Origin: an uncultured Acidobacteriota bacterium
Lineage (GTDB): Bacteria; Acidobacteriota; Terriglobia; Terriglobales; Acidobacteriaceae
Reading direction: 5' to 3'
DNA: 64,000 nt
Assembly (NCBI GenBank): GCA_903832055.1
Contig: CAILAC010000008.1
Span: 62,001 to 126,000, forward strand
Shown here: piece after piece, positions 52,905 to 62,640 of the stretch
How positions within the stretch are numbered: position 1 is the stretch's first letter
Layout: each line of letters opens with the position of its first letter
Position numbers and translations under genes: made by a program
The notes under the pieces: generated by a model
What the model saw: only the letters and a program-made list of their open reading frames with translations
The model's database searches: none
What the model was told of the DNA's origin: nothing

Positions 52905-53714
52905 CTAAAGTCCCGCTCCTACTCCATCCTTTGCTGCCCAATCCAGATCGAATACCGCTATATCCGGCTCCGATGGCCCCTCAAAGCAAACAGACGCCGA
53001 AATATCTTCGCCGGCCACAATATCCGTTACCATCCACAAACCACCCCCCGCATCATCCCTGACCCGGCAAGCTTCGCCCCCCACCCCATCAAGAATCGAA
53101 ACAGAAACGGGCACAGTAATTTCTTTGAGAATTCCATAGAGCCCCACGCCAGTAGCTTTCAAATACGACTCCTTGCGCGTCCATAAATGATAGAAAGCTG
53201 AAACTCGCTCTCCATCTCCAAGCGCCAGCCAATGCCCAAGTTCCTCACTCGACATCACGCTCCTTGCCATCTCCTCCAGGTCCTCGATTGGCCGGCGAAA
53301 TTCAATATCGACTCCCAGCTCCCGGCCCAGCGTCACCCCGACCAGCGCCGCCCCATGCGTGTGGCTCAGGTTAAATCGAAGATCGTTCGGATTCGTCTGC
53401 GGCGCCAGGCTGGGCTTGCTGGTTCCAGCACCATCTCCACTCCCCATCAACAGAGGCACATCCGCAGCTTCCACTCTGAGGTAGCAGCCCAGAATAGATC
53501 GCAGTGCCGCATGCGAATCCACATAAGCGGCGCGGTGCTCTTCAGCGCGAAATGATTCGGCCTTCGCCTGCTCCTCGGCTGAAAGGATCTGCCATCGAGC
53601 CACCCGCGCAGCAGCAGAAACCGCAGTCTCGCTGCGCAATGGAATCCGCCAGACATGAATCGAATTTCGAGACAGAAGTTCTGAAGATTCGCTTCCCAAA
53701 ATGCATCTCCCCAA
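52905..53714 (-). CDS. 4'-phosphopantetheinyl transferase, Sfp type
   Basis: 269 residues from a TTG. Hallmarks: LRFNLSHTHGAALVGV, GVDIEF (Mg/CoA-binding Asp-x-Glu) and FYHLWTRKESYLKATGVGL (the WxxKEAxxKA motif). It moves the 4'-phosphopantetheine arm of CoA onto the conserved Ser of carrier domains. The window has five carriers (Ser82, Ser1131, Ser2805 in the hybrid synthase, one in each NRPS), which are the obvious clients. It lies ~19 kb from them on the other strand, downstream of a Wzy-like gene, so it may also serve the rest of the cell. Confidence 0.93.
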   Translation of the reverse strand: MGRCILGSESSELLSRNSIHVWRIPLRSETAVSAAARVARWQILSAEEQAKAESFRAEEHRAAYVDSHAALRSILGCYLRVEAADVPLLMGSGDGAGTSKPSLAPQTNPNDLRFNLSHTHGAALVGVTLGRELGVDIEFRRPIEDLEEMARSVMSSEELGHWLALGDGERVSAFYHLWTRKESYLKATGVGLYGILKEITVPVSVSILDGVGGEACRVRDDAGGGLWMVTDIVAGEDISASVCFEGPSEPDIAVFDLDWAAKDGVGAGL

Positions 53715-53775
53715 TGAGTCACGCCCTGAAGAGTCACTCTACCAGCCCCAGCCCAATTGTCATCTTCACAAAAAT

Positions 53776-53806
53776 AGGGGGAAGCGATTTTCCATCGCTT
53801 CCCCCT
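53776..53806 (-). terminator. Rho-independent terminator of the large glycosidase gene
   Basis: Perfect 13-bp stem: AGGGGGAAGCGAT (53776-53788) and ATCGCTTCCCCCT (53794-53806), loop of five. On the minus strand the stem is followed by ATTTTTGTG. It lies 34 bases after the stop of the 53841-58793 gene. Confidence 0.85.
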
Positions 53807-53840
53807 CGCCTTGCTCTTATCTGGATTGGGTCCACAGCCG

Positions 53841-56800
53841 TTAGTTGGTGTAGGTCCAGCCCAGGATGTTCTGTACCGCCACAAGTCCGCCTGTGCTTCC
53901 AGTGAATCCAGCGTAAGCCGTCGTTCCACCTACAGCAGAGCCAATATTCACAGTAAACGTCTGAGTCGTTGTCGCAGCCGTCAGTTTGTCAGTGAGAACA
54001 ACCGTCAGCGTACTGCCGCTGTAAGTCATATGGACATGGAATGGATTTCCACCATGCAAATTGATTCCTGTCCCGGATATGTCTACAGCATTGCCGGAGG
54101 GGCTGACTCCGTTTGTATAGACACCGATCGTCTCGGCATTCGTCACCCCAGACTGATAAAGATTAAAGGCCACAGTCACACTGTTCGTGATGAACTGATA
54201 CCCCAGTCCGCCACCATTCCCGCCCAGCGCATACGGCCCCTTCGAGGCATTCTGAAGAGTGAAGGTAAATCCATCCGCATCCGACGTCGGCAATTGGAAA
54301 TCAAAGTCCGTGGTGAAGCTGGTAACCGAAAGCTTGTTCGGATACCACGCCGTACCAGCCTGACCGCTTCCTCCGCTGGTCAACTGCAATGCCGTGCCCA
54401 CAACTGCCGTGGAACCGTTCATCGCCAGTGGCTTGCCGCCAAACCCATTCCCCAGCGAAACAACGTTGACCGGCTGCGAGATCGTGTAGATCGCACTCAC
54501 CACAGAACTCGCAGAGTAGTTGGGTGCAACCGCAATCGCCTCCACTGTCTCTGAAGAGCCCACTGAAATTGCACCTGCATAGACGGTTGAGGATGTCGTA
54601 GGCACCGTTCCGTTGGTCGTGTAGTAAATTATGGCACCAGCCGTAGCATCCGAAATAGTCAAGGTCTGTGTGCCTGTGTATCCCCCCGCCGCCAGTGAAA
54701 ATACTGGCGCAGACGCCGGTGGCACAATCGTATAAACCGCTGAGGCCACCAGACTCTGCGTATAGTTAGGGGCTACCGCAATTGCCTCAATCGTTTCAGA
54801 AGTGCTCACCGTAATCGCGCCTGAGTATACGTTCGAAGCGGTTGTCGGCACCGTTCCATTTGTCGTGTAGTAAATGGTGGCACCAGCGACCGCATCAGAG
54901 ATAGTCAAGGTTTGCGTGCCAGCATAGCTCCCTGCTGCCAGAGACAGTACAGGGGTCGCTGCTGGCGACGCAATCGTGTAGGTTGCCGTCGTCACTGAGC
55001 TCGATGTGAATCCCGTCGCGATCGCAATTGCCTTCAGCGTTTCCGTTGCGCTTATCGTGATCGGCCCGGAATACACACTCGATGCAGTCGTCGGCGTTGC
55101 CCCGTTGGTCGTGTAGTAAATGGTTGCGCCAGTTGTCGAGTCACTGATCGCTACCGACTGCGCACTCAGATACGTACCAGCCGCAAGAGAAAACACCGGG
55201 TTTGCCGCAGCAGTGCCAATCACGTAAGACGCCGAAGCGTTTGCGCTGTTCACATACCCTGGCTTGTTGCCCATCACAAGCAACTTCTCTGAAGTGCTGA
55301 CGGTAATCGGCCCCACATACGGATTCGATCCCGTCGTTGGCGTCGTTCCGTTGGTCGTATAGAAGTAGGACGCTCCCTGCGTCACGCCGGATACCACCAC
55401 AGTTTGCGGGCCGCCATAAGTACCTCCAGCCACGCTCAACGTCGGCGTGCCCACCGTCAACGCGTAGTTCGCCGTTGCCGTAAAGCTTACCGTCAACCCG
55501 GGTGCAATCGCGTTCGCCTGCAGATACTCTGACGAACTCACCGTCAGAGGTCCCGTATACACCGGCGAAGAGGTCGTCGGTGTTCCGCCATTGATCGTGT
55601 AGTAAATAATGCTTCCAGGCGTCGTATCCGAGATGCTCACCGTTTGCGTGTTGTTGTAAACCCCTCCAGCCACACTCAAAGTCGGAATAGCAGCTCGTGG
55701 CGAAATCGTGTAAAGTGCTGACGAAACTGGACTGCTCGAAAATCCCGAGGCCACAGCAATCGCCTGCAACAGCGACGTCGTACTCACCGTTACAGATCCG
55801 TTGTACTGCGTCGAAGATGTCGTCGGCGTCGTTCCGTTGGTGGTGTAGTAAATCACCGCCCCCGGCATTGCATCCGAAATCTGAGTGATCTGCGCCACCG
55901 TATATACGCCTGCGGGCACTGAAATGACCGGTGCCGTCGTCGGAGGCGCAATCGTGTAGGTCGCCGAAACCGTGCCGCTGTTCGTATAATTCGGCCCTCC
56001 AGCCATCGCTGTCAGCGTCTCATTCGAGTTCACCGCGATCGGGCCCGTGTACACCAAGGAAGATGTCGTCGGCGTGGAACCATCCAACGTGTAGTAAATC
56101 GTCATTCCCGCCAGTGAATCCGTAATCGTGACCGCCTGCCCCGATGTATAGGTGCCTGTCGGTACAGAAAGTACAGGCGTCGGCGCTACCGGTTGAATCG
56201 TGTAAAGCGCTGTCGTCACCGGGCTGATCGTGAAGTTAGGAGCTGTTGCAATCGCCTTCAAGGTAGTCGTTTTGCTCACCAGAATCGGGCTGCTGTAAAT
56301 CGCAGAAGCCGTCGTCGGCGTGCTGCCGTCCGTCGTGTAGTAGATCGTCGCCCCAGCCGTCGTATCCGAAAGCGCAACCGTCTGCGATGCGCTGAAAGTA
56401 CCAGCCGGTACCGAAAACACAGGAGACTGCGTAGCCGTCGATGTCCAGGTCAATACCGTCATCGAAAATGGCGGCAAGGACAGACCAGCGGCTGAGTTAA
56501 ACCCACTTAAAGTCTGGCTCTTGGGCTGCACAACGCTGGCCGTTTCGTTGTTATCAGTGATGTTGGCTGATGTGATCTGGGTCATCTGCACCGTTCCGGT
56601 TGGCGCATTCTCACCTGAAAAAATCACCGGTAAAGCCGTCGTCTGACTCAGATTGAACAACACCGCCGAAGCAGCCTTCCCGTTCAAGAACGCGAACGAT
56701 TGCAGATAGTGTGCCCCGTTCAGCTGCACATTGTCGCTGCTCAGAGGCTGATTCCATGTAGGATTTGCCCCGCTATGCGATGTCTGCAGCATGTTCCCGC

Positions 56801-58793
56801 CGATCACCGTATTGGCCAGCGCCTGCGTCAGGAACTGCGGTCGCCTTCGGTTCGTCGTCCCCATGTCAATTACGATGCCCCAAAGGCGCACCAGACTCTG
56901 ATCACCGCGCTTGTACTGGTACTGCTGCAGGGCAAAGGCATTTTGATACCGAACACCGATCCGCATCATTTCCAACATGTGCACGGTTGTCGCAACCCCT
57001 GCGCCGACCGAAGGTGTCAACTGGTCCAGTTGTGCCTGGGTAATATTGCCAATCATCGTACCCAGATTCGTCTCATACACGCTCACATTCGCCGGTCGCG
57101 CCGCCGCAGCAGCAGACTGCACCGTCGAATTCACCTTGCCGCCCGGCATTTCCCACATCTCCGGCTCAGCAAATAGCGCGCCAAACATCGTCGATTGCGA
57201 TTCATTGTTGGCGCTGTACAGCAGATAAGGCGCAATATCGATCGAGTCATGCTGCGTGCTGTAGCTCAGTGTCTGCGCGTTGTACGCCGGCACGTCACCC
57301 CAACCATCCAGCACCAGGTCAAACTTGCTCGCCACAAAACCGCTGCTCTGCCGAGCCGTTCCAAATACCAGGTTTGCCCACTGAGGATATCCCGGATAGG
57401 CCATAGATTCGCCCTTGAACACCCCGTTCCACGTCTCGTTCCCCAATTCAATGTGAATCTTGTTGAACACAGAAGTCCATGGCTGGCTCTGGCCGCGCGC
57501 GATTCGCGACGCCGAGTAACTGTCTGACCCATTGCCGGTCAGATACTGCATCAGGACCGTCATTTCCTGCGGTGTCGTCGCCGTCGGAATCGTAATCCAC
57601 GGATCAGCCCCTACCGCCGCACACAACTGCATAAACTCATGAATCCCATAAGGAATGTTGTAGGTGATCGTCGCATCCGTATTGAAGCCCTCGCGATAAC
57701 GGCCAAATGTCGGAGCAAGCTGATTCGGGATATCCGAACCCAACGCCGCGCCCGCTGCCATCATCCGAATCGTCCCCGGATTCAACTGCTTCAGCGTATT
57801 CACCACGTCATCTCTAAATGCCGTCGTATTCGTCGGATCAGAGTTCGTCTGCTGCAGCGCAACGTCGTCCAATTCGACGCTCGAACCCGCTGCCCCCAAT
57901 ACCAGTTGCACTGTGCCTACCGCCGAACCTGTCTCATTAGCCGAAAAGGTCAACGTGTAGTCCTGCCAGGCGTTCGTCAACGTCAGCGTCTGGCTAAGAT
58001 AAGGCGCGTTGGTCCCCATCAACCGCTGCACACTCACGCTCAACTGATTGCTGCCTCCCACGCCCTTGGCGCGAAAACTCACCTGAAAATTGCCATTCAG
58101 CTGAATAAAGCTCAGTCCCTTGAATGAATCAAAGTACTGCGCAACAGACGCCGATGTCCCCGCCTTCGACGCACTCAACAGCAACGCCTGCTTGCCCGGA
58201 GTATTCGGAGACAGATCCGTTGTCTCCGTCGAAATTGTTCCACCACCCGAAACGTTGTCCCACCAACCCGTATCACCGGCACCCGGAAAGTAGTTGGTCA
58301 CAACAAAATAGTCGCCAGATGCCATATTCGTAGCCTGGTCAAACTGCACAATCTGTCCGCAACCCGAGCAGCTGCTCGGATTCTTGGTGCTCGCGATCAC
58401 TTTTCCAGTCAACCCTGTAGAGGCTCCCGAAAGAATCTCAAAACTGCCTCCGGTCCAGAAACCGGTCGGCTGTGAACTGAAATTGTTGTCGTCCGTGCAG
58501 GTATTGGCCGTCACAATCGCACACTTCATGATGCTTCGGTACTTCAATCCCTCAAATCCAGGGTTCTGAAACACCAGGTTCTTCATCATCTGACCTGAAT
58601 CCCAGTACGTCTGATCCCCAAGATTCACGCCAAGCCGATGAACTGCCGTCTGCAACACATTGCCGCTGATCTGAATATTCGTCGAGGTTGATTGAGAAAA
58701 ACTCGCAGGTGCACTCAAAAGCACCGCCACGATGACCATAAAAAAAGAAAACGATTGCATTCCGGACATCAGCTTCATACGACGTAACTGCAT
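53841..58793 (-). CDS. Secreted clan-A glycosidase with eight chitobiase-C-type repeats and a lectin-like end
   Basis: 1650 residues; AGGAG six bases before the ATG. Signal peptide (FFMVIVAVLLSAPASFSQ). The first ~780 residues are closely related to the 38904-42647 protein, with acid/base Glu453 (ELGNETWN) and candidate nucleophile Glu574 (VYETNLGT). Eight tandem ~82-residue modules follow, each with an IYYTTxGTxPTT core, then a ~210-residue lectin-like domain (DGFTFTLQNASKGPYALGG) ending NILGWTYTN. Repeats of this kind usually act as spacers or sugar-binding modules, so the enzyme may reach through a thick glycan layer (inference). No sortase or PEP-CTERM anchor is visible. The substrate may be a galactofuranose- or arabinofuranose-type glycan given glf in the locus. 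Confidence 0.9.
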   Translation of the reverse strand: MQLRRMKLMSGMQSFSFFMVIVAVLLSAPASFSQSTSTNIQISGNVLQTAVHRLGVNLGDQTYWDSGQMMKNLVFQNPGFEGLKYRSIMKCAIVTANTCTDDNNFSSQPTGFWTGGSFEILSGASTGLTGKVIASTKNPSSCSGCGQIVQFDQATNMASGDYFVVTNYFPGAGDTGWWDNVSGGGTISTETTDLSPNTPGKQALLLSASKAGTSASVAQYFDSFKGLSFIQLNGNFQVSFRAKGVGGSNQLSVSVQRLMGTNAPYLSQTLTLTNAWQDYTLTFSANETGSAVGTVQLVLGAAGSSVELDDVALQQTNSDPTNTTAFRDDVVNTLKQLNPGTIRMMAAGAALGSDIPNQLAPTFGRYREGFNTDATITYNIPYGIHEFMQLCAAVGADPWITIPTATTPQEMTVLMQYLTGNGSDSYSASRIARGQSQPWTSVFNKIHIELGNETWNGVFKGESMAYPGYPQWANLVFGTARQSSGFVASKFDLVLDGWGDVPAYNAQTLSYSTQHDSIDIAPYLLYSANNESQSTMFGALFAEPEMWEMPGGKVNSTVQSAAAAARPANVSVYETNLGTMIGNITQAQLDQLTPSVGAGVATTVHMLEMMRIGVRYQNAFALQQYQYKRGDQSLVRLWGIVIDMGTTNRRRPQFLTQALANTVIGGNMLQTSHSGANPTWNQPLSSDNVQLNGAHYLQSFAFLNGKAASAVLFNLSQTTALPVIFSGENAPTGTVQMTQITSANITDNNETASVVQPKSQTLSGFNSAAGLSLPPFSMTVLTWTSTATQSPVFSVPAGTFSASQTVALSDTTAGATIYYTTDGSTPTTASAIYSSPILVSKTTTLKAIATAPNFTISPVTTALYTIQPVAPTPVLSVPTGTYTSGQAVTITDSLAGMTIYYTLDGSTPTTSSLVYTGPIAVNSNETLTAMAGGPNYTNSGTVSATYTIAPPTTAPVISVPAGVYTVAQITQISDAMPGAVIYYTTNGTTPTTSSTQYNGSVTVSTTSLLQAIAVASGFSSSPVSSALYTISPRAAIPTLSVAGGVYNNTQTVSISDTTPGSIIYYTINGGTPTTSSPVYTGPLTVSSSEYLQANAIAPGLTVSFTATANYALTVGTPTLSVAGGTYGGPQTVVVSGVTQGASYFYTTNGTTPTTGSNPYVGPITVSTSEKLLVMGNKPGYVNSANASASYVIGTAAANPVFSLAAGTYLSAQSVAISDSTTGATIYYTTNGATPTTASSVYSGPITISATETLKAIAIATGFTSSSVTTATYTIASPAATPVLSLAAGSYAGTQTLTISDAVAGATIYYTTNGTVPTTASNVYSGAITVSTSETIEAIAVAPNYTQSLVASAVYTIVPPASAPVFSLAAGGYTGTQTLTISDATAGAIIYYTTNGTVPTTSSTVYAGAISVGSSETVEAIAVAPNYSASSVVSAIYTISQPVNVVSLGNGFGGKPLAMNGSTAVVGTALQLTSGGSGQAGTAWYPNKLSVTSFTTDFDFQLPTSDADGFTFTLQNASKGPYALGGNGGGLGYQFITNSVTVAFNLYQSGVTNAETIGVYTNGVSPSGNAVDISGTGINLHGGNPFHVHMTYSGSTLTVVLTDKLTAATTTQTFTVNIGSAVGGTTAYAGFTGSTGGLVAVQNILGWTYTN
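54481..56440 (-). repeat. Eight tandem ~245-bp intragenic repeats
   Basis: These encode the eight chitobiase-C-type modules. Modules nearest the C-terminus (54481-55200) look most alike, e.g. the shared TLTISDA and IYYTTNGTVPTT, which suggests the most recent duplications there. The fourth and fifth modules are the most divergent. Confidence 0.85.
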
Positions 58794-59526
58794 AGCAAAC
58801 TCCTAAAAAATCTGGGATGGGGATACCAGGAAACTCAAGTTACTCATGCAAATTACTTCCGGTCTATTTTGTCCGTAAGAATTCGCTAATGGTTTCATCG
58901 CCATCCAGTTGCCTTCGCGGTAGATTACTTAGGAAACCCTAAGACACATACACTCCTGCGCAAGCGCGCAAGCGCAGAATTAAGCCAAATTAATGGGGAA
59001 TTACATCGCCGGAATACGGTCCCTGGGGGGCAAGAAGCCTGCGCCCTTCTCAGAAAAGGGATAGCAGTCCGCATCGCGGGTTAGCAGTTGTTGTGGCCAA
59101 GGCTAGGGTAATTAAGTAGTACAACATGTCTGAAATTCAGACATACAGAGAGCGTCCGGGGGAATCGGTTCTCTGCCGGGTGCAACGCTTAGTTGGCTGC
59201 TGCCGTCAGAATAGCACGTATTAGCGGAAAACGAAGTACCTCTTTAGTCGCAGTCAACCTTTTGCACAGCCTCAATCGGGTATTTACCCGACATTCATCC
59301 TGGCATCCCTTCAAGGAACTCAACTGGCCATCAACTCCATTTTCACCTTTGGAACCTCATTTTGGATGAACCGCGCGTGAAACCCCGCACTCGAATCCCC
59401 GCCACAGCGTTTCCGCTATCCTTCATTCTGCTCATTCGCTAAAATAAGGGCTCGTCACACACCAACCACCTGCCGACCCGGTCAATTTGAGGCAGTTCCA
59501 ACTCTGCAGTGAAAGTGCCTGATTTG
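58794..59526. other. Divergent intergenic region (glycosidase / GT2)
   Basis: 733 bases, the longest non-coding gap. It holds a perfect 19-base palindrome (59126-59144) and a short GCGCAAGCGCGCAAGCGC repeat near 58959. I found no sigma-54 site and no convincing coding frame. Confidence 0.5.
59126..59144. promoter_or_regulatory. Perfect 19-base palindrome, probable operator
   Basis: ATGTCTGAA-A-TTCAGACAT: 9-base arms around one central base. It lies 333 bases upstream of the large glycosidase start and ~380 upstream of the GT2 start. The short centre and lack of a T-run favour a dimeric repressor site over a terminator. Confidence 0.45.
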
Positions 59527-60549
59527 ATGACACAAAATGAGTTGCTCCCCCCTCCCCCACCGGGTGCTGACGTCTCGCTCATCATCGTTTCCTTCAACAC
59601 CCGAGAGGTCCTGCGCGAATCTCTCCAGTCCGTTGAACGCGAAAAAGGCAGCCTCCGCCTCGAAATCTTCGTCGTCGACAACAATTCCCGCGACGGCTCG
59701 GTCGAAATGGTCGAGGCCGAGTTCCCTCATGTCTCGGTCATACGCAGTCAGGTAAACCTCGGCTTCGGCGCAGCAAACAACGTAGCTCTCGAGCGCGCTA
59801 CCGGGCGCTACATCGTTCTCCTCAATTCAGACGCCTTCCTCTGCCCCGATTCACTGCGCCTCTCCGTTGGGCGTATGGATGCGGAGCCGCACGTAGGCCT
59901 CGCCGGCGGTCGCCTCGTCGGACGCGACTTTTCCCTTCAGCCTTCCGCCCGCATGTTCCCAACGATCTTCTCTGACTTCCTCGTGCTCACCGGCCTCGCT
60001 GGCAAGTTCCCCAGATCCCGCTTCTTCGGTCGCTTTGACCGCACCTGGGCTGACCCCATGCAGCCCGCAGAGGTCGATTGGGTGCCTGGCGCCTACTCCA
60101 TCATTCGCGCCGAGGCGCTGCGCAAAGTCGGCTTCTTCGACCCTGAGTTCTTCCTTTACTCAGAAGAAGTCGATCTCTGCCGCCGCATCCAGCAAGCTGG
60201 GTACAGGATTCTCTACTGGCCGGATATTGTCGTAATCCATATTGGCGGCGAGTCTTCCCGCCAGATCAAGACGCTGGAGATGTCCTCGACCGGCGCGCAA
60301 CTCATCCGCTGGCGCATGCGCAGCACCCTGCTGTACTACCGCAAACACCACGGCTCTGCTGCCTGGCTCGCCAAGATGCTCGAGCTTGCACTATATCGGC
60401 TCTCCGAAATCCGCAACAGCTTCAGCACTGACCCCGCGCGTCGCGAACGCGCCAGCCGCAATCGCAACCTCGCTCGGCTCATGCACCAGGCATGGCAAGA
60501 CACCAACGGCGGTCGCATCTCCCCGCCCCGCCCCTGGAACTTTGACTAA
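59527..60549 (+). CDS. GT2 glycosyltransferase, rhamnosyltransferase-like
   Basis: ATG 59527 chosen; GTG 59509 is in frame six codons upstream and neither has a clear ribosome site. About 340 residues. VSLIIVSFNTREVLRESLQS, the UDP-binding FVVDNNSRDGSVEMVEAEFP, NLGFGAANNVALERATG and the metal motif LNSDAF are typical of soluble rhamnosyltransferase-like GT2 enzymes; EEVDLCRRIQQAGYRI supplies the catalytic-base region. dTDP-rhamnose genes lie 2 kb downstream, which agrees with rhamnose as donor (inference). Confidence 0.9.
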   Translation: MTQNELLPPPPPGADVSLIIVSFNTREVLRESLQSVEREKGSLRLEIFVVDNNSRDGSVEMVEAEFPHVSVIRSQVNLGFGAANNVALERATGRYIVLLNSDAFLCPDSLRLSVGRMDAEPHVGLAGGRLVGRDFSLQPSARMFPTIFSDFLVLTGLAGKFPRSRFFGRFDRTWADPMQPAEVDWVPGAYSIIRAEALRKVGFFDPEFFLYSEEVDLCRRIQQAGYRILYWPDIVVIHIGGESSRQIKTLEMSSTGAQLIRWRMRSTLLYYRKHHGSAAWLAKMLELALYRLSEIRNSFSTDPARRERASRNRNLARLMHQAWQDTNGGRISPPRPWNFD

Positions 60550-60555
60550 AGCGCT

Positions 60556-61083
60556 CTAAGCCCTTCCGGCCCCATCCATCCAGATCCCGGTGCAGGTCAC
60601 GACCGCCAGCAATATCCATAAAAAGCTCACCACCATCGCGCCCCCCACCCGGGTATACAGGACCCCATCCACCGCGTGAAGCGAGATCGCCTCGATACAC
60701 CACAATCCCGCAGACAGCACAGTGCCGAGCAGCGCCAGTGCTGCGCCCGGTCGATTCCCCAATCTCCTCACGATAAGCGCAACACTAAGCCCCGCGACTG
60801 CACCCAGCGCCAAAAGCACCAGCAGCTGGGGCCCCCGTCGCTGCCCGTACCACCCGCCCTGCATCGCCTCCATCATCCAGAAGCTGTGCAAGCGCCAGCG
60901 CCAATCAAAAACCATGTCCAGCAACAGAACAGCCTGCACACTAGCCAGCGCCGCAAACAGTGTTTTGAAAACATCGCCCTCGGCGCAACGCCGCCAGCGC
61001 CAGCCGCAAAGCGCAAGAGAAGCCACAAAGCTAGCAATCCCCAAAATACGTGTTAGCGAAAAATAACCATTACTCCAAGTCAT
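60556..61083 (-). CDS. Small integral membrane protein, unknown
   Basis: 175 residues with about five hydrophobic helices (e.g. ILGIASFVASLALCGW, LLVLLALGAVAGLSVALIV). GAGAGGA lies six bases before the ATG, which supports a real gene. It is divergent from the polymerase gene at 61126 with 42 bases between starts and converges on the GT2 gene with six bases between stops. Not recognised. It might be an accessory of the polymerase by position only. A 5-helix protein of this size could also be a partial relative of larger exosortase/ligase families, but no active-site motif is seen. Confidence 0.6.
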   Translation of the reverse strand: MTWSNGYFSLTRILGIASFVASLALCGWRWRRCAEGDVFKTLFAALASVQAVLLLDMVFDWRWRLHSFWMMEAMQGGWYGQRRGPQLLVLLALGAVAGLSVALIVRRLGNRPGAALALLGTVLSAGLWCIEAISLHAVDGVLYTRVGGAMVVSFLWILLAVVTCTGIWMDGAGRA

Positions 61084-61125
61084 AATTTATCCTCTCATCA
61101 TGCCATTCTCCAGTCGGTACGCCGC

Positions 61126-62559
61126 ATGATCGTATCCCCATTGCTCGCGCTCTTCGCCTGGATTCCGATAGGCCTGCTGCTCTTTCGCCGATTTCCAGTT
61201 AGAGTAGCCCTGCTCATCAACTTCGTTGGGGGATGGGCGGTCCTGCCTGCCGCAAATTATGTCGATCAGGGTAAAGCGTTTCCCTTTTGGATACTCGGCA
61301 CCAGCCTCGAATCGGAATATTTCATCACCAAGGCCACCATCATCGGCTTTACTGGGATACTCGGCGTCTTTCTCTTTGACCGCGCCAGCTTCAAGAGATT
61401 TCGACTCACCGTCTGGGATCTCGCCATGGGCATGTGGCTCATCGCTCCACTCCTCTCCGCCATCGCCAATCCCGACAACATCAATGAAGGCATGCGCGGG
61501 GAGATCTATCAACTCCTTGCCTGGGGCAGCCCCTATTTGATCGGCCGTCTCTACTTTGTCGACACCCATTCCCTGCGCCTTGCGGCAAAAGCCTTCGTCA
61601 TCGGCGGCCTCGCCTACATCCCTTTTTGCATCTTTGAAATGATTAAAGGGCCGCAGATCTATGTCCGCCTGTACGGATATCAGCCTTTCCAGATGACGGG
61701 CGCGCAAAGATTCATCGGCTTTCGGCCCATTGGACTCCTCGAGAACGGCAACCAACTCGGCATCTGGATGGCTACCGCATCCCTCATCGCCATCTGGCTC
61801 TGGTGGCGCAAAACGGCCTCTTCCATTCTCGGCATTCCCATCCTGCTGGTCGCAATTGCGCTCTTTATTGTGACCATCCTGTGCCAGTCCACAGGAGCCA
61901 TCGTCCTGCTGCTTGCGCTCACGCCCTTTGTCTTTCTTGACCCCCGCTACCTCTCCCGCACGGTAAGCGTGCTCCTTGTTCTGGGCATCCTCGCCTTCGC
62001 CGCCTTCCGCATCGCCAACGTCGTCCAGTTACGCGACGTCGTCAAGCAGAACCCAACCGCCCACGCCGTCGCCAGCTACCTAAAAAGCATCGGCAAAGGC
62101 TCTCTCGGGTGGCGTCTCTCCCAGGACGAACGCCACATCACCACCGCGCTCAACGAACCCATCCTCGGCTTTGGCAAATGGGACTGGTGGAATGAAGGCG
62201 TGGAACGTCCCTGGAGTCTGTGGCTGCTCGTCTTCGGCTTGTACGGCTACGTCGGGCTCGTTGCTCTCGAAGGACTCCTCCTCATTCCCGCCCTCCGCGC
62301 CGTCTGGTTTCCCCTCGCCCGGTCTGACATCGGCTACACCAACATGCGCCACACCCTGTCGGCAGCCGTTCTCATCTCAGCCATTGACAGCTTGCTCAAT
62401 TCGGCAGTCATCCTGCCCCTCCTCCTCGTCATCGGCGGCATGACCATCTGGTCATCCAACGACACCGAGGTCGAGGTAGAAGTTGGCTACCAGCGCGCCT
62501 CAAAAGGCCACCCCGGCTGGCGCGGCAGTCAAAACCCACGCCGAAAAACATCCGCCTGA
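61126..62559 (+). CDS. O-antigen polymerase/ligase-like membrane protein (Wzy/WaaL-like) 2
   Basis: 477 residues with about 11-12 hydrophobic helices. The central region (RFIGFRPIGLLENGNQLGIWMA) and a large periplasmic loop near 290-370 (WRLSQDERHITTALNEPILGFGKWDWWNEG) match Wzy/WaaL-like proteins, where an Arg and a late G-x-G-x-W segment are typical. It differs clearly from the 51335-52702 protein. One may polymerise and the other ligate, or each may serve a separate glycan; not decided by sequence. A terminator follows at 62563. Confidence 0.8.
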   Translation: MIVSPLLALFAWIPIGLLLFRRFPVRVALLINFVGGWAVLPAANYVDQGKAFPFWILGTSLESEYFITKATIIGFTGILGVFLFDRASFKRFRLTVWDLAMGMWLIAPLLSAIANPDNINEGMRGEIYQLLAWGSPYLIGRLYFVDTHSLRLAAKAFVIGGLAYIPFCIFEMIKGPQIYVRLYGYQPFQMTGAQRFIGFRPIGLLENGNQLGIWMATASLIAIWLWWRKTASSILGIPILLVAIALFIVTILCQSTGAIVLLLALTPFVFLDPRYLSRTVSVLLVLGILAFAAFRIANVVQLRDVVKQNPTAHAVASYLKSIGKGSLGWRLSQDERHITTALNEPILGFGKWDWWNEGVERPWSLWLLVFGLYGYVGLVALEGLLLIPALRAVWFPLARSDIGYTNMRHTLSAAVLISAIDSLLNSAVILPLLLVIGGMTIWSSNDTEVEVEVGYQRASKGHPGWRGSQNPRRKTSA

Positions 62560-62562
62560 CGC

Positions 62563-62600
62563 AAAAAGGCCCGAATCTCACAAAGAGTTCGGGCCTTTTC
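62563..62600. terminator. Bidirectional Rho-independent terminator
   Basis: AAAAGGCCCGAA (62564-62575) pairs exactly with TTCGGGCCTTTT (62588-62599), giving a stem with A-run on one side and T-run on the other. It separates the convergent polymerase and rmlD genes. Confidence 0.88.
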
Positions 62601-62640
62601 CTTCAAATCAATAAAACTCACGTGGAATGCAACAAATCCG

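Noticed and set aside
54481-56440. CRISPR-like regular spacing of repeats
   Set aside because: The units are ~245 bp, lie in frame in an open gene and encode chitobiase-C-type modules with no unique spacers.
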